NCBI RefSeq assembly: GCF_934372025.1
Contig: NZ_CAKROJ010000006.1
Location: forward strand, 1-64,000
DNA length: 64,000 nucleotides
Reading direction: 5' to 3'
Source of the DNA: an uncultured Blautia sp.
Lineage (GTDB): Bacteria > Bacillota > Clostridia > Lachnospirales > Lachnospiraceae
The notes below the pieces were generated by a model that saw only the letters and a program-made list of their open reading frames with translations, was not told the DNA's origin and made no database searches. Positions 1 through 8,218 of the stretch are shown here, piece by piece. A program made the position numbers and the translations under genes. Positions within the stretch are counted from its first letter, which is position 1, and the number at the start of each line of letters is the position of its first letter.

Positions 1-301
1 TATGGCTTCCCGCTTCACAGATATTAAAAACTGCAAAAAAGTTTGCCGCCTGTCCGGAAGAGGTAAGCATACCTGCAACACCACCCTCCAGAGCAGTGAT
101 CTTTGCAGCTACATAATCATTTGTCGGATTCTGCAGTCTGGAATAAAAATATCCCTCTGCTTCCAGATCAAAAAGTTTTCCCATATCTTCACTGGTATCA
201 TACTTATAGGTAGTTGACTGATAGATTGGAATCTGTCTCGGTTCACCATTTCCCGGTGTATAACCTGCCTGTACGCATTTTGTGTTAATAGAATAGTCCA
301 T
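1..301 (-). CDS. metY: O-acetylhomoserine sulfhydrylase (MetY), N-terminal part
   Basis: The gene is truncated by the window edge: only the first 100 residues are present. The protein begins MDYSINTKCVQAGYTPGNGE and continues with a PIYQSTTYKYD stretch, YFYSRLQNPTND and LEGGVAGMLTSSGQAA. These are hallmarks of the Cys/Met-metabolism PLP family, in the O-acetylhomoserine aminocarboxypropyltransferase/cysteine synthase branch. That enzyme makes homocysteine from O-acetylhomoserine and sulfide in the cytoplasm. The ATG at 301 is preceded by an AGAGGTGG ribosome binding site. The PLP-binding lysine lies outside the window. An imperfect inverted repeat at 378-394 could be an upstream regulatory site. 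The family is clear; the exact substrate is inferred. Confidence 0.85.
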   Translation of the reverse strand, partial: MDYSINTKCVQAGYTPGNGEPRQIPIYQSTTYKYDTSEDMGKLFDLEAEGYFYSRLQNPTNDYVAAKITALEGGVAGMLTSSGQAANFFAVFNICEAGSH

Positions 302-377
302 GAATTTATCCACCTCTTACATTAAATTATAATAATTCCATGTTATACTTTTTTTTCTGTCATGTAAAGATAAAATA

Positions 378-394
378 CATACTTGGTAGGTATG
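378..394. promoter_or_regulatory. Imperfect inverted repeat upstream of metY
   Basis: CATACTTGGTAGGTATG is a 17-bp imperfect palindrome with CATAC/GTATG arms. It lies about 80 bp upstream of the metY start and just outside the IS66-type element. It resembles the ATAC...GTAT half-site style of Rrf2/CymR-type sulfur regulators. That link is inference; no regulator gene is seen in the window. Confidence 0.3.
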
Positions 395-438
395 AGAAGT
401 CCACTAACATTACTTTTCAGGGGTTAACTGGACTCGAT

Positions 439-482
439 AAAAACGATGGTGTAGACTGATAACAGTCAAAACCATCGTTTTT
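439..482 (-). terminator. Terminator of the IS66 transposase gene (bidirectional)
   Basis: The hairpin has arms AAACGATGGT and ACCATCGTTT and an inner GACTG/CAGTC stem. T-runs flank it on both strands, so it could stop transcription from either side. It lies directly after the transposase stop codon. Confidence 0.75.
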
Positions 483-484
483 TT

Positions 485-2158
485 TTATCCAAATATCTTG
501 GACACTCTGTCAAATATATTCTCTGGTTCTTCCAGCCGCATCAAAATAAGCATGCTCATGCATTGACAGAGATAATCGATACTTTCGAAACTCCTAAATG
601 TCACGGCCTGCGCCTGTTTTCGCTTATAATTTCTCAGAAGCTTTTCCGCTTCGTTATTAGTAGCAGGTATCCGGAGGTCATGCAGGAATAACAGATGATT
701 CCGCATGTATTTCTCCATTCTCAGGAATAGATTATATCCTTCTCTATAATAAGTGTTTGCTGGAATGTCCTCATATTCCTTTCGGGCAATTTCCAGTATC
801 TTCAGGTATTGTTTTTCAAACTCGGAAGATTTTTCTGTCTCTGGGCTGTATGGCACCTGGGACTTATTTCGGAAATGGATCATTTCCTGTATCAATGAAT
901 GCATCTTTTTGTTCCAGCTTCGATCCGGTTCATTTTCGATGCTGGATTTCAGATACCTCAGCACATGTGCAAGACATTCCTGATGATCTTCCCCATAGTT
1001 GTAGAAGGTGATATCATGGTCATGGACAAGGATCCCCTGATAATCTTCCGCAACGGTTCCTTTTACACCTTCGTGCCCTTTTTTTCTGCGTGCAAAATAA
1101 AGAGCTTTTCCATCAGGTGTTGCACATACATACACATAACAGCTGTTTCCGCTCTCTCTGGCATTTGTACAGTCTGTATGCATAACTGGAGAAAGCAGCA
1201 TATCTGCATAAGCAGACCTGCGCTCAGGCTCAGTTTTTAAAGCAAACTCTTTGCTGAGTTTACTTACCATTCCTTTAGAAATGTTTAATTTTCCACCTGT
1301 CAGATCTGACAGGAACTTTCTGCTCTTATCAATAGAAGTACAACAGTCATTGTTCAGGAGAAACAAAAATGCCCGAATGCTGCCATCGTAGTTTACATCA
1401 TCAACAACACCATCCGGAAATGCAGCATGTACACGTTCGCCTGTTTTACTGTTATAATAAACATCTGCATGGTATTCCGTCACATCCAGCATCATACGGA
1501 TGCTTACCATCTGTTTTATGATCGTTTTTCCAGTCTTTTTAAAAGCACAGTCTTCAGACACCTCTTCTGGTGGAGGAAGAAGTATTATAGGATGTGTAGG
1601 TTCCTGTTTTTTTCGGCTGTGTCCTTTATGACCGGGTTGGCCGCCTGGCTTTCTGCCTGATTTTTCCCTGCTGTTTGTGATCTTTTTACGCTTAATGGTC
1701 TTTGAGGAAGGAATCGATGAGTTTTCATAATCCCGGTTTATCTGTGCACGGAGTTTCAGATTCTTTCCCTGTTCTTCTTCCAGTCTGGCAGCTGTTTCGT
1801 AAAACTGAATCCGGAGTTCTTTTACCTTATCCAGTGCATCATCTCTTTGTTTTTCAGCAAGAAGGGCTCGCTTCTCCATCTCCTGAAGTTCCTGGGCTGC
1901 TTTTTTCTGCATAGACTCAAACTCCAAGAGCATGTCTTCCAGAACCTGAAACCAGTAGTTACGTACACGGATTGTCTCTTTATGTGCATCTGCTATCGCA
2001 GATTCCAGTTTCTGGATTTTATGTTCATAAACCCTGCACTCCTTTTGATGGAGTTCTTTCAGCTGGATATATCTTTCGCCGGATTCCAGTTCTTTATTTC
2101 TGGCCTGTGCGGCTTTCAGCCGACACATAAGTATGATGTAATCATAAGCATCAGGCAT
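485..2158 (-). CDS. IS66 family transposase (TnpC type)
   Basis: The protein has 557 residues. Residues about 15-140 form a charged coiled coil (leucine-zipper region). A basic GRKPGGQPGHKGHSRKK linker at about 168-184 is typical of the family. The DDE catalytic core follows, with candidate residues D329 (MHTDCTNARES), D380 (LVHDHD) and E503 (TNNEAEKLLRN). The C-terminal block NYKRKQAQAVTFRS also matches IS66 transposases. The usual cysteine-rich zinc-finger segment between linker and core is not intact; only one cysteine is left around residue 204. The ATG has an AGGGGA ribosome binding site. The frame is undamaged, so the element may still be active. Confidence 0.9.
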   Translation of the reverse strand: MPDAYDYIILMCRLKAAQARNKELESGERYIQLKELHQKECRVYEHKIQKLESAIADAHKETIRVRNYWFQVLEDMLLEFESMQKKAAQELQEMEKRALLAEKQRDDALDKVKELRIQFYETAARLEEEQGKNLKLRAQINRDYENSSIPSSKTIKRKKITNSREKSGRKPGGQPGHKGHSRKKQEPTHPIILLPPPEEVSEDCAFKKTGKTIIKQMVSIRMMLDVTEYHADVYYNSKTGERVHAAFPDGVVDDVNYDGSIRAFLFLLNNDCCTSIDKSRKFLSDLTGGKLNISKGMVSKLSKEFALKTEPERRSAYADMLLSPVMHTDCTNARESGNSCYVYVCATPDGKALYFARRKKGHEGVKGTVAEDYQGILVHDHDITFYNYGEDHQECLAHVLRYLKSSIENEPDRSWNKKMHSLIQEMIHFRNKSQVPYSPETEKSSEFEKQYLKILEIARKEYEDIPANTYYREGYNLFLRMEKYMRNHLLFLHDLRIPATNNEAEKLLRNYKRKQAQAVTFRSFESIDYLCQCMSMLILMRLEEPENIFDRVSKIFG

Positions 2159-2183
2159 ATATTTTCCCCTAGCACAGTTATAA

Positions 2184-2348
2184 TCAAATGCCGCTGATTA
2201 TGTCTGTGATCTTAGAAATATGATCTTCCAGATATTCGATCAATTCTTTTTGTTTCTGGATAAATTCCTCCTGGATCTCAATCTGTTTGAGGTAACCAGC
2301 AAGAAGTTCATCGCGTTTCTTAAGCTCTTCTTTTAAATCAATTTCCAT
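2184..2348 (-). CDS. Small coiled-coil protein of the IS66-type element
   Basis: This 54-residue, highly charged helical peptide starts MEIDLKEELKKRDELLAGYL. It starts at the ATG at 2348, which has a GAGAGG site 8-9 bases upstream; the frame also stays open further upstream without a good ribosome binding site. It ends 25 bp before the transposase ATG, so the two are probably co-transcribed. The heptad-like pattern suggests it could pair with the coiled coil of the transposase. Its function is unknown. Confidence 0.55.
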   Translation of the reverse strand: MEIDLKEELKKRDELLAGYLKQIEIQEEFIQKQKELIEYLEDHISKITDIISGI

Positions 2349-2760
2349 AAAGAAACCTCTCTTGTTTTTTGTTAAAAAAAGTATAACAAAAATATAGGAA
2401 AAAAGCGAATTACCCAAAATCATCCTTTCGTTAATCTGACTGTAGATAACTATTGGTTTTATGATAAAAAAAGTACTAAGGTAGGCCTTGCGAATTCAAG
2501 AAAGGGGGCTCAAAACCAGAATCTGGTGTATAACTTTTCGCAAAAAGAACAGCTGGAAAAACTATAAACACAGTTTTTCCAGCTGAAAATGATTATCCAC
2601 AAAATAAAAAAATAAATTTCGTCATTTTTTACAATGACTTATACATACCCCTGAACAGTAACACGCTCTTCAATCAGTACAGTTCACGATTAAATACAGA
2701 ATCACAAATGGGACGACTGAAGATTTATTTTTCATGACCTCATATAAATATAAAAAATAT

Positions 2761-2789
2761 GCAGATCCAGAAGGGAACGCTGGATCTGC
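2761..2789 (-). terminator. Terminator of the ABC/M24 operon
   Basis: A perfect 10-bp stem (GCAGATCCAG / CTGGATCTGC) with a 9-base loop is followed on the minus strand by an ATATTTTTTAT tract. It lies 20 bp after the stop of the last operon gene. Confidence 0.85.
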
Positions 2790-2809
2790 ATTATTTAATA
2801 TTTTTCTAC

Positions 2810-3991
2810 TTATCTTTCAATTTCTATAACTTCACGTCGATAATCTGAAAATGACTCTGTTCCATCAGCAGTTATCATAAATCCATCTTCTATACGAAGA
2901 CCAACTTCATTTTTGTCATCACCAAGATAAATACAGGTACAGAATGTCATATTTTCTTCTAACAGGTAATCAGAATTAGATTCAATCCATGGATATTCGC
3001 CTTCCATTAAACCTGTACCATGACATGGTCCATAAAGAATACAAGAATCATAGCCTAAATCCTTCAATGTGTTAAAATGCACCTTACTAACTTCGGAAGC
3101 ATTTAATCCTGCCTTTGCAGTCTGAAGAATAGCTTTCTGGGCAGCAAGAGCAGCCTCTATCATTTTTCTCTGCTCATCAGTTGCTTTACCCATAACAATA
3201 GCTCTTCCCATTGTAGATGCATAACCTTCATATCTGGCACCTACTTGTACCTGAATCATATCTCCTGCTTCAATTACTTTATTTCTACAACGACTGATCG
3301 CCTGATTTGAATTTTTTCCTGTCAAAATCCAGAAAGGATACGCTTCTCCTTCTCCACCTTCCTGGTAAATAACTGACATTGCAACACCCTTTAACTGATT
3401 TTCAGTCATTCCTACATGAACATTTTCTACCACTGCTTTCATTGCTGCCTGAGTAATTCGATAAGCTTCACGAAGACATGCAATTTCTGCTGGAGATTTG
3501 TCTGCACGTAACTTAGCAACTAACAAATCTGCTTTTACAAGTTCTGGATTTCCAATTTCCGGAAGACTTTCAAGTAAAGCTTCATGAATAACATGAGTTA
3601 TCAGACAGCCACCTACAACACCTATTTTGTTTATTTTCTTTTCTTTACTAATTTCTTTTATAACAGATGCAAAAGTTTCCAATTTTGCTTCCGGATACTC
3701 TGGTTCAGATGACTCACGAAATACCAGTACTCTTCTTATTTTTTTTATTCTTGAGACATGACTAGCAAAAGTTTCACTTTCAGGTCCAATAATTAAAACA
3801 GGATCTCCTTCTAAAGGAATCAGTACTCCTGCAGATTCAAATGACGGCCAATAATCGCTATAATAACGTACATACTGAGGTTCAGCCTCATTTCCATATG
3901 CAAATAAAATATCGATTCCTTCTTTTTTCATTTCCTTCTGAGTTCTAAGTACTCTCTCTTGGAATTCCTTGTCTTCAATTCTAATCTTCAT
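2810..3991 (-). CDS. M24-family aminopeptidase-fold protein, metal site degenerate (second paralogue)
   Basis: This 393-residue protein has the creatinase/prolidase layout: an N-terminal creatinase-like domain (about 1-130) and a C-terminal pita-bread domain. In the C-terminal domain, the position where M24 peptidases have the metal-binding D...D pair reads GDMIQVQVGARYEGYASTMG, with Q and T replacing the two aspartates. The histidine of GPCHGTGLM and the last glutamate in GLRIEDGFMIT remain, but the first metal glutamate is missing (MTFCTCIYLG). It is therefore unlikely to be an ordinary metallopeptidase and may act like metal-free creatinase. The ATG at 3991 is chosen because GGGAGGG lies 8 bases upstream. 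It starts 4 bp after the paralogous gene, so coupled translation is likely. The substrate is unknown; the ABC importer suggests a small imported compound. Confidence 0.75.
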   Translation of the reverse strand: MKIRIEDKEFQERVLRTQKEMKKEGIDILFAYGNEAEPQYVRYYSDYWPSFESAGVLIPLEGDPVLIIGPESETFASHVSRIKKIRRVLVFRESSEPEYPEAKLETFASVIKEISKEKKINKIGVVGGCLITHVIHEALLESLPEIGNPELVKADLLVAKLRADKSPAEIACLREAYRITQAAMKAVVENVHVGMTENQLKGVAMSVIYQEGGEGEAYPFWILTGKNSNQAISRCRNKVIEAGDMIQVQVGARYEGYASTMGRAIVMGKATDEQRKMIEAALAAQKAILQTAKAGLNASEVSKVHFNTLKDLGYDSCILYGPCHGTGLMEGEYPWIESNSDYLLEENMTFCTCIYLGDDKNEVGLRIEDGFMITADGTESFSDYRREVIEIER

Positions 3992-3995
3992 TTTA

Positions 3996-5171
3996 TTATC
4001 CCTCCCATTCTTCACAACATTTAGCAATAAATGGAGAAAGCGATTCCGCTTCTCCTTCTGTTATAACAAAGCCTTCTTCTATACGATTGGATCCCCCTGG
4101 TAATCCAAACAGACTTATGTCGGTATTTACAGCCATTCCAGCTTTAAAGACTTCTTCCGTTTCTGCATCTGGATATGGTGATTCTGCTTCTGCACATCCA
4201 ATTCCATGTAATGGTGGATATACATCATATTCTGAAAGACCTTCTTCCTCGAATACACTTTTTACTGCCTGTACAAATTTTTTCATGGGTACTCCAGCTT
4301 TGAGATATGGTTTCCCTTTTTTTAAAGCTCTCACTAAAACATCAATAACATACTTTGTTTCCTGGCTATAATCTCCTACTGCAAAAGGCATTTCACAAGT
4401 TGCTACATATCCCTCGTACTGCACGGCTAAGGCACACATAATCATATCTCCATCTTCAATCACCTTACTACTTGGTCGTCCTACGATTCTATGTGTTCGC
4501 TCTCCACTTCCATAAATTTGAAAAATGATATGTTCTGCACCTTCTGCCCTTGCAGCTGCTTCTGCTATTCCCGCTGCTTCCAATTCTGTTTTTCCAATAA
4601 GTTCTGATTGCATCATGGCTTTGAATCCTGCATCAGCAATTCTAGCAGCTTCTCGTAGGCAAGCTACTTCTTCAGCACTTTTTTCTCGACGCAATTCATA
4701 CAAGAGAGTATTGCAGTTTACTATTTCTGCCTGAAAACCATCTCTTATCTTCTCATAAAGATCCGCTGACATTGCATCCAAACCTACGATCCCTATCTTT
4801 TCTAATTTTGTATTTTCACGCAATTCTTCTGCCAGTGAAGAAAAACTAGTATAACAAGCCAACGGATAGTCAATCTCATCCGGGACTGTCACACATAAAA
4901 AATCCGGTGAAAGTCGAATATCTGACCATATGCTCATCTCTTCTGCCACTTTCTGACCTTCTGGAGCACATAAAACTATAGGTTCACCATTTCTTCCTAA
5001 AAGCATGGCCCCTCGTTCAAATATTGGCCAGTAATTTGATACATATCGCAGGTTTTCTTTTCGATACTCATCTCCATAAATCAAAATAGCATCGATGTTA
5101 TTTTGTTCCAGATAAATACGTATCTTTGAAATTCGTCTTTCAAATTCTCCTTTAGATATTTTGGGTTTCAT
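3996..5171 (-). CDS. M24-family aminopeptidase-fold protein, metal site degenerate (first paralogue)
   Basis: This 391-residue paralogue of the next gene has the same two-domain creatinase/prolidase architecture, including the conserved N-terminal ENLRYVSNYWPIFERGAML. The metal-site region reads GDMIMCALAVQYEGYVATCE, with A and T where M24 peptidases carry aspartates. HGIGCAEAE keeps a histidine and NRIEEGFVIT keeps the last glutamate, while the first glutamate is replaced (MAVNTDIS). Two divergent copies side by side suggest a heteromer or two successive steps. An AGAGAGGGATAT site precedes the ATG. A hairpin at 5195-5221 separates it from the binding-protein gene and may lower its expression. 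It could be a hydrolase of a creatine- or peptide-like compound; this is not established. Confidence 0.75.
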   Translation of the reverse strand: MKPKISKGEFERRISKIRIYLEQNNIDAILIYGDEYRKENLRYVSNYWPIFERGAMLLGRNGEPIVLCAPEGQKVAEEMSIWSDIRLSPDFLCVTVPDEIDYPLACYTSFSSLAEELRENTKLEKIGIVGLDAMSADLYEKIRDGFQAEIVNCNTLLYELRREKSAEEVACLREAARIADAGFKAMMQSELIGKTELEAAGIAEAAARAEGAEHIIFQIYGSGERTHRIVGRPSSKVIEDGDMIMCALAVQYEGYVATCEMPFAVGDYSQETKYVIDVLVRALKKGKPYLKAGVPMKKFVQAVKSVFEEEGLSEYDVYPPLHGIGCAEAESPYPDAETEEVFKAGMAVNTDISLFGLPGGSNRIEEGFVITEGEAESLSPFIAKCCEEWEG

Positions 5172-5194
5172 ATATCCCTCTCTCCTATCAAAAA

Positions 5195-5221
5195 GGACTG
5201 TCCTAAAATAACAGACAGTCC
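5195..5221 (-). terminator. Intra-operon attenuator hairpin
   Basis: The arms GGACTGTC and GACAGTCC, read on the minus strand, are followed by CTTTTTGAT. It sits between the binding-protein gene and the first M24 gene. Such partial terminators commonly keep binding-protein mRNA more abundant than downstream mRNA. Confidence 0.6.
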
Positions 5222-5251
5222 AGAGTTTTATGTTACTAATATCTAAATATA

Positions 5252-6232
5252 TCAGAAATCGAAGTCATCTACATTCTCTGTTGTAATATCCAACAGTTCT
5301 GTCATAATAATCTGATCATCTTTTACTTCTACAACTCCAACTTCCGGTACATCCATGCCATCTGTTATTTCTCCTCCATCCAGGAGTGTTTTTGCTGTAT
5401 AAACTGCCAAATATCCAAGTTTGCCAGGATGCCAGATATTCGCCTCCTGCATAGAACCATCTTCTAAGTATGACTTAGCTGCAGATGCTTCTACTACACC
5501 TGTAACTACTATTTCTCCATTCTTTCCTGCTTCACCAACTGCCTGTGCTGCTGCCGGAGGTGCCGGTGTCGTCACTCCAAGCACACCTTTAAGTTCAGGA
5601 TATGCTGTCATAAGGTTCTGAGTAATAGCATATGCTTTTGATTGATCATCATCACATGGCTCATAAGCAACTCGAGTCATATCTGGATAATTTGCTTCCT
5701 GATATTCTGTAGCATATTTAGCCCATGCTGAACAGTTCTGAGCAGTAAGAACGCTTGTTATAATAGCGTACTCTCCCTTCTCTCCCATATATTCAGCAAA
5801 TCGCTGCATCAGATGTTCACCAAGAACTTTTTCGGAACAGCAGTTTACATATGCTTCTCTAAGAGATGTATCTGTAACATCTGAGTCCCATGTAACAACC
5901 TTAATTCCTTCTTCTTGAGCCTGTTTTAATACAGGTTCAATAGCACTTGCATCCAGTGGAGAAATTGCAATACAATCTACTCCTTTTGTAATCATATCCT
6001 GTACAATATTAGCCTGTGCTGCTGCATCACCACTGGTAGGACCTGTGTAAATAACCTCGCATCCGAGATCTTCTCCCGCTTTAGCACCCCAAACATTTGA
6101 TGTTTCAAAATACGGGATACCTACCTGCTGAGGAATCAATGCAATTGTATATCCATCTGCTGCATATACAGTTGTCCCCATTCCAACCATCATAGCTGCC
6201 CCTACTCCCAAAAGCACTATTTTTTTCATCAT
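5252..6232 (-). CDS. Sugar-type ABC transporter substrate-binding protein
   Basis: The 326-residue protein has a Sec signal peptide (MMKK, hydrophobic to about residue 20, VYA-ADG cleavage site). A type I periplasmic-binding fold of the ribose/AI-2/rhamnose class follows: YTIALIPQQVGIPYFET, GPTSGDAAAQANIVQDMI, CIAISPLDASAIEPVL and VVTWDSD. There is no lipobox cysteine at the cleavage site, which is odd for a Gram-positive binding protein. It could be released, or held by the permease complex. The gene lies between the permeases and the M24 genes, and AAGGAGAAGG precedes the start. The ligand cannot be read from the sequence; an annotation as autoinducer-2-binding would rest on similarity only. 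Confidence 0.85.
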   Translation of the reverse strand: MMKKIVLLGVGAAMMVGMGTTVYAADGYTIALIPQQVGIPYFETSNVWGAKAGEDLGCEVIYTGPTSGDAAAQANIVQDMITKGVDCIAISPLDASAIEPVLKQAQEEGIKVVTWDSDVTDTSLREAYVNCCSEKVLGEHLMQRFAEYMGEKGEYAIITSVLTAQNCSAWAKYATEYQEANYPDMTRVAYEPCDDDQSKAYAITQNLMTAYPELKGVLGVTTPAPPAAAQAVGEAGKNGEIVVTGVVEASAAKSYLEDGSMQEANIWHPGKLGYLAVYTAKTLLDGGEITDGMDVPEVGVVEVKDDQIIMTELLDITTENVDDFDF

Positions 6233-6273
6233 AATTTTCCTTCTCCTTTTTGTTTATTTTATTTTGAAAAGTG

Positions 6274-7242
6274 TCACACTTTTCTGCTCTTAACTTTATA
6301 TTTCTGCATTTCTATCATTCGATTGAATACCACTACTAAAACAAGAATACTTCCTGTGGCCAGCTGCTGCCAAAAAGAAGAAATTCCTACCAGATTCATG
6401 ATATTACCAATCATTGCAAAAATAAGAATACCTACAACAGTACCTATGATTCCCCCACTTCCACCATTAATACTGGTACCTCCAAGAACTACTGCTGAAA
6501 TACATGTCATTAAGAATGCAGATCCCATATCAGCTCTCGCTGTAGCTACACGTGATACCTGAATATTACCAGCAATACAACTCATTATCGAACACATGAT
6601 ATATGTAAAGAACAAAACTCTTGTTGTTCTAATACCAGAAAACAAAGAAGCCTTCATATTATTTCCAATAGCATAAATATGTTGTCCTGTCATAGTTCTA
6701 CGTAATAGAACAATTAAGAATATTGCTAAAACAAACAACAAAATCATCTGGAGTGGCATTCCCAATACTTTAGCTTGTCCTAAAAAATAAAATCCTTCAG
6801 GTATACCAGAAATAGAATTACCCTGACTAAGTACCAACGCTACACCAAGATAGAACATTTGTGTTCCAAGAGTTGCTATCATTGGGGGAATACGAATTAT
6901 TGCTACAAGAATGCCATTAATAACTCCGCACAATACAGCTACACATAAGCTAATAAGTAATGAAGCTCCAACCCCCATTCCCTTTGTCAGACATAGCCCA
7001 GAACAAACTGCACACAAACCCATTGTTGTTCCTGCGGAAAGATCCATTCCTCCTGTGAGAATTACAATTGTCAGACCCATGGCCATGATTCCCATCTCAG
7101 ACATTTGCTGAAATAAAGATAAGATATTCCTTAAAGATAAAAAATTTTCATTGGAGAAAGCTCCGATCAGAAAAATAAGAAGGAATGCCCCGGCCAGTAC
7201 AATTTCATGTAATGTAAATGTATTTTTTAACTTTTCCTTCAT
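6274..7242 (-). CDS. RbsC-type ABC transporter permease (second)
   Basis: The protein has about 322 residues with roughly 8-10 hydrophobic segments. It carries the branched-chain/monosaccharide permease signature GGMDLSAGTTMGLCAVCSG and ISAVVLGGTSINGGSGG. It forms the membrane channel with the neighbouring permease and the ATPase. The ATG at 7242 is chosen because AGGAGG ends 7 bases upstream; an in-frame codon 18 bp earlier would overlap the preceding gene. Only one base separates it from that gene's stop. Confidence in family and role is high; substrate unknown. Confidence 0.88.
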   Translation of the reverse strand: MKEKLKNTFTLHEIVLAGAFLLIFLIGAFSNENFLSLRNILSLFQQMSEMGIMAMGLTIVILTGGMDLSAGTTMGLCAVCSGLCLTKGMGVGASLLISLCVAVLCGVINGILVAIIRIPPMIATLGTQMFYLGVALVLSQGNSISGIPEGFYFLGQAKVLGMPLQMILLFVLAIFLIVLLRRTMTGQHIYAIGNNMKASLFSGIRTTRVLFFTYIMCSIMSCIAGNIQVSRVATARADMGSAFLMTCISAVVLGGTSINGGSGGIIGTVVGILIFAMIGNIMNLVGISSFWQQLATGSILVLVVVFNRMIEMQKYKVKSRKV

Positions 7243-7243
7243 T

Positions 7244-8218
7244 TCATGCCTCCTGATCAACCTCTATCATTTGTTTTTGAGAATCTGCATAGTTTCTTCT
7301 AACCACATCAAAAGTAACTGTTACGATTATGATCAGACCATATACCAATTTCTGCCAATAAGTTGGTATATGTGCAACTACAAGTCCATTCTCAATTACA
7401 CCCATCATCACAACACCAATTATCGTTCCAATAATGGTTCCAGATCCTCCAAGAATATTGGTACCACCAATAACTGCTGCTGCAATAGCATTCATTTCCC
7501 ATCCATTTGATCCAGACGGCTGACAGTTTCCAAGAATAGAATCTAATACAAAACCTGCAAATCCACATAAAAGACCAGAATAAAAATAAGTAAGAAAAAT
7601 TGTTTTCTTAATATCAATGCCTACATAACGCGCTGCATTTTCATTTCCTCCTACTGCATATACAGATCTTCCAAAATAAGTATGTTTTAAGATCCATGCT
7701 GTCAAAATGAAAATAATTATTGCATAGATAATTGGAAGTGGGATATTATGATAAGTTTTTCCAAGTGCTGTAAACCACTTTGGAATATTCATAATCCATC
7801 GTCCATTGGTATATACCAAAATAATTCCTCGATAAATACTAGATGTACCAAGAGTAATAATAATCGGCGGTATTGAAAAATAGGCAATTAACCACCCATT
7901 AACCGCACCTGTTACAGCACCTAAAACTAAGGCTAAAATCAATACTGTTACAGGATTTGCAAATACACTACTCTGAGAAAAAATTGCCAACCATGTTGCA
8001 CTAAACATCATTTGTGATGCCACTGAAACATCAATACCTGCTGTAATCAATACCAGTGTCATACCAGCTGCCATAATTCCTACCGGTACGCTATTTACTA
8101 ATACATTCTTTATATTTGTGTATGAGAGAAAACTTGGAGAATATAAACTCAATCCCAAGCAAAGCAGAACCAGGATTAAGAACACCCCTGTCTCTCGTCT
8201 TTCCAATATTTTTTTCAT
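7244..8218 (-). CDS. RbsC-type ABC transporter permease (first)
   Basis: This 324-residue permease has the family motifs TAGIDVSVASQMM and AAAVIGGTNILGGSGTIIGT and multiple membrane helices. It is paired with a second permease, which suggests a heterodimeric channel as in LsrCD-type or rhamnose-type importers rather than an RbsC homodimer. The ATG at 8218 is immediately adjacent to the ATPase stop codon, with GGGGG as ribosome binding site inside the end of the ATPase gene. Translation is probably coupled. Confidence 0.88.
   Translation of the reverse strand: MKKILERRETGVFLILVLLCLGLSLYSPSFLSYTNIKNVLVNSVPVGIMAAGMTLVLITAGIDVSVASQMMFSATWLAIFSQSSVFANPVTVLILALVLGAVTGAVNGWLIAYFSIPPIIITLGTSSIYRGIILVYTNGRWIMNIPKWFTALGKTYHNIPLPIIYAIIIFILTAWILKHTYFGRSVYAVGGNENAARYVGIDIKKTIFLTYFYSGLLCGFAGFVLDSILGNCQPSGSNGWEMNAIAAAVIGGTNILGGSGTIIGTIIGVVMMGVIENGLVVAHIPTYWQKLVYGLIIIVTVTFDVVRRNYADSQKQMIEVDQEA

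Larger units (their letters stand above)
409..2662 (-). mobile_element. IS66-family insertion sequence (single-transposase type)
   Basis: The element contains an IS66-type transposase, a short coiled-coil ORF upstream of it and a terminator. Its ends are imperfect inverted repeats: ATTACTTTTCAGGGGT at 409-424 and, on the other strand, GTTACTGTTCAGGGGT at 2647-2662, with 14 of 16 positions matching. No convincing 8-bp target duplication is visible (CCACTAAC on the left, ACGCTCTT on the right). Classical IS66 members carry tnpA, tnpB and tnpC; here only the tnpC-type gene is present, as in the ISBst12-like subgroup. The right 240 bp (2424-2662) hold no gene. Confidence 0.75.

Noticed and set aside
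2..217. 71-codon plus-strand frame at the window start
   Set aside because: The minus strand here encodes clear MetY sequence; the plus frame is its shadow.
409..2662. 8-bp target site duplication for the IS element
   Set aside because: Flanks CCACTAAC and ACGCTCTT do not match under any nearby choice of ends.
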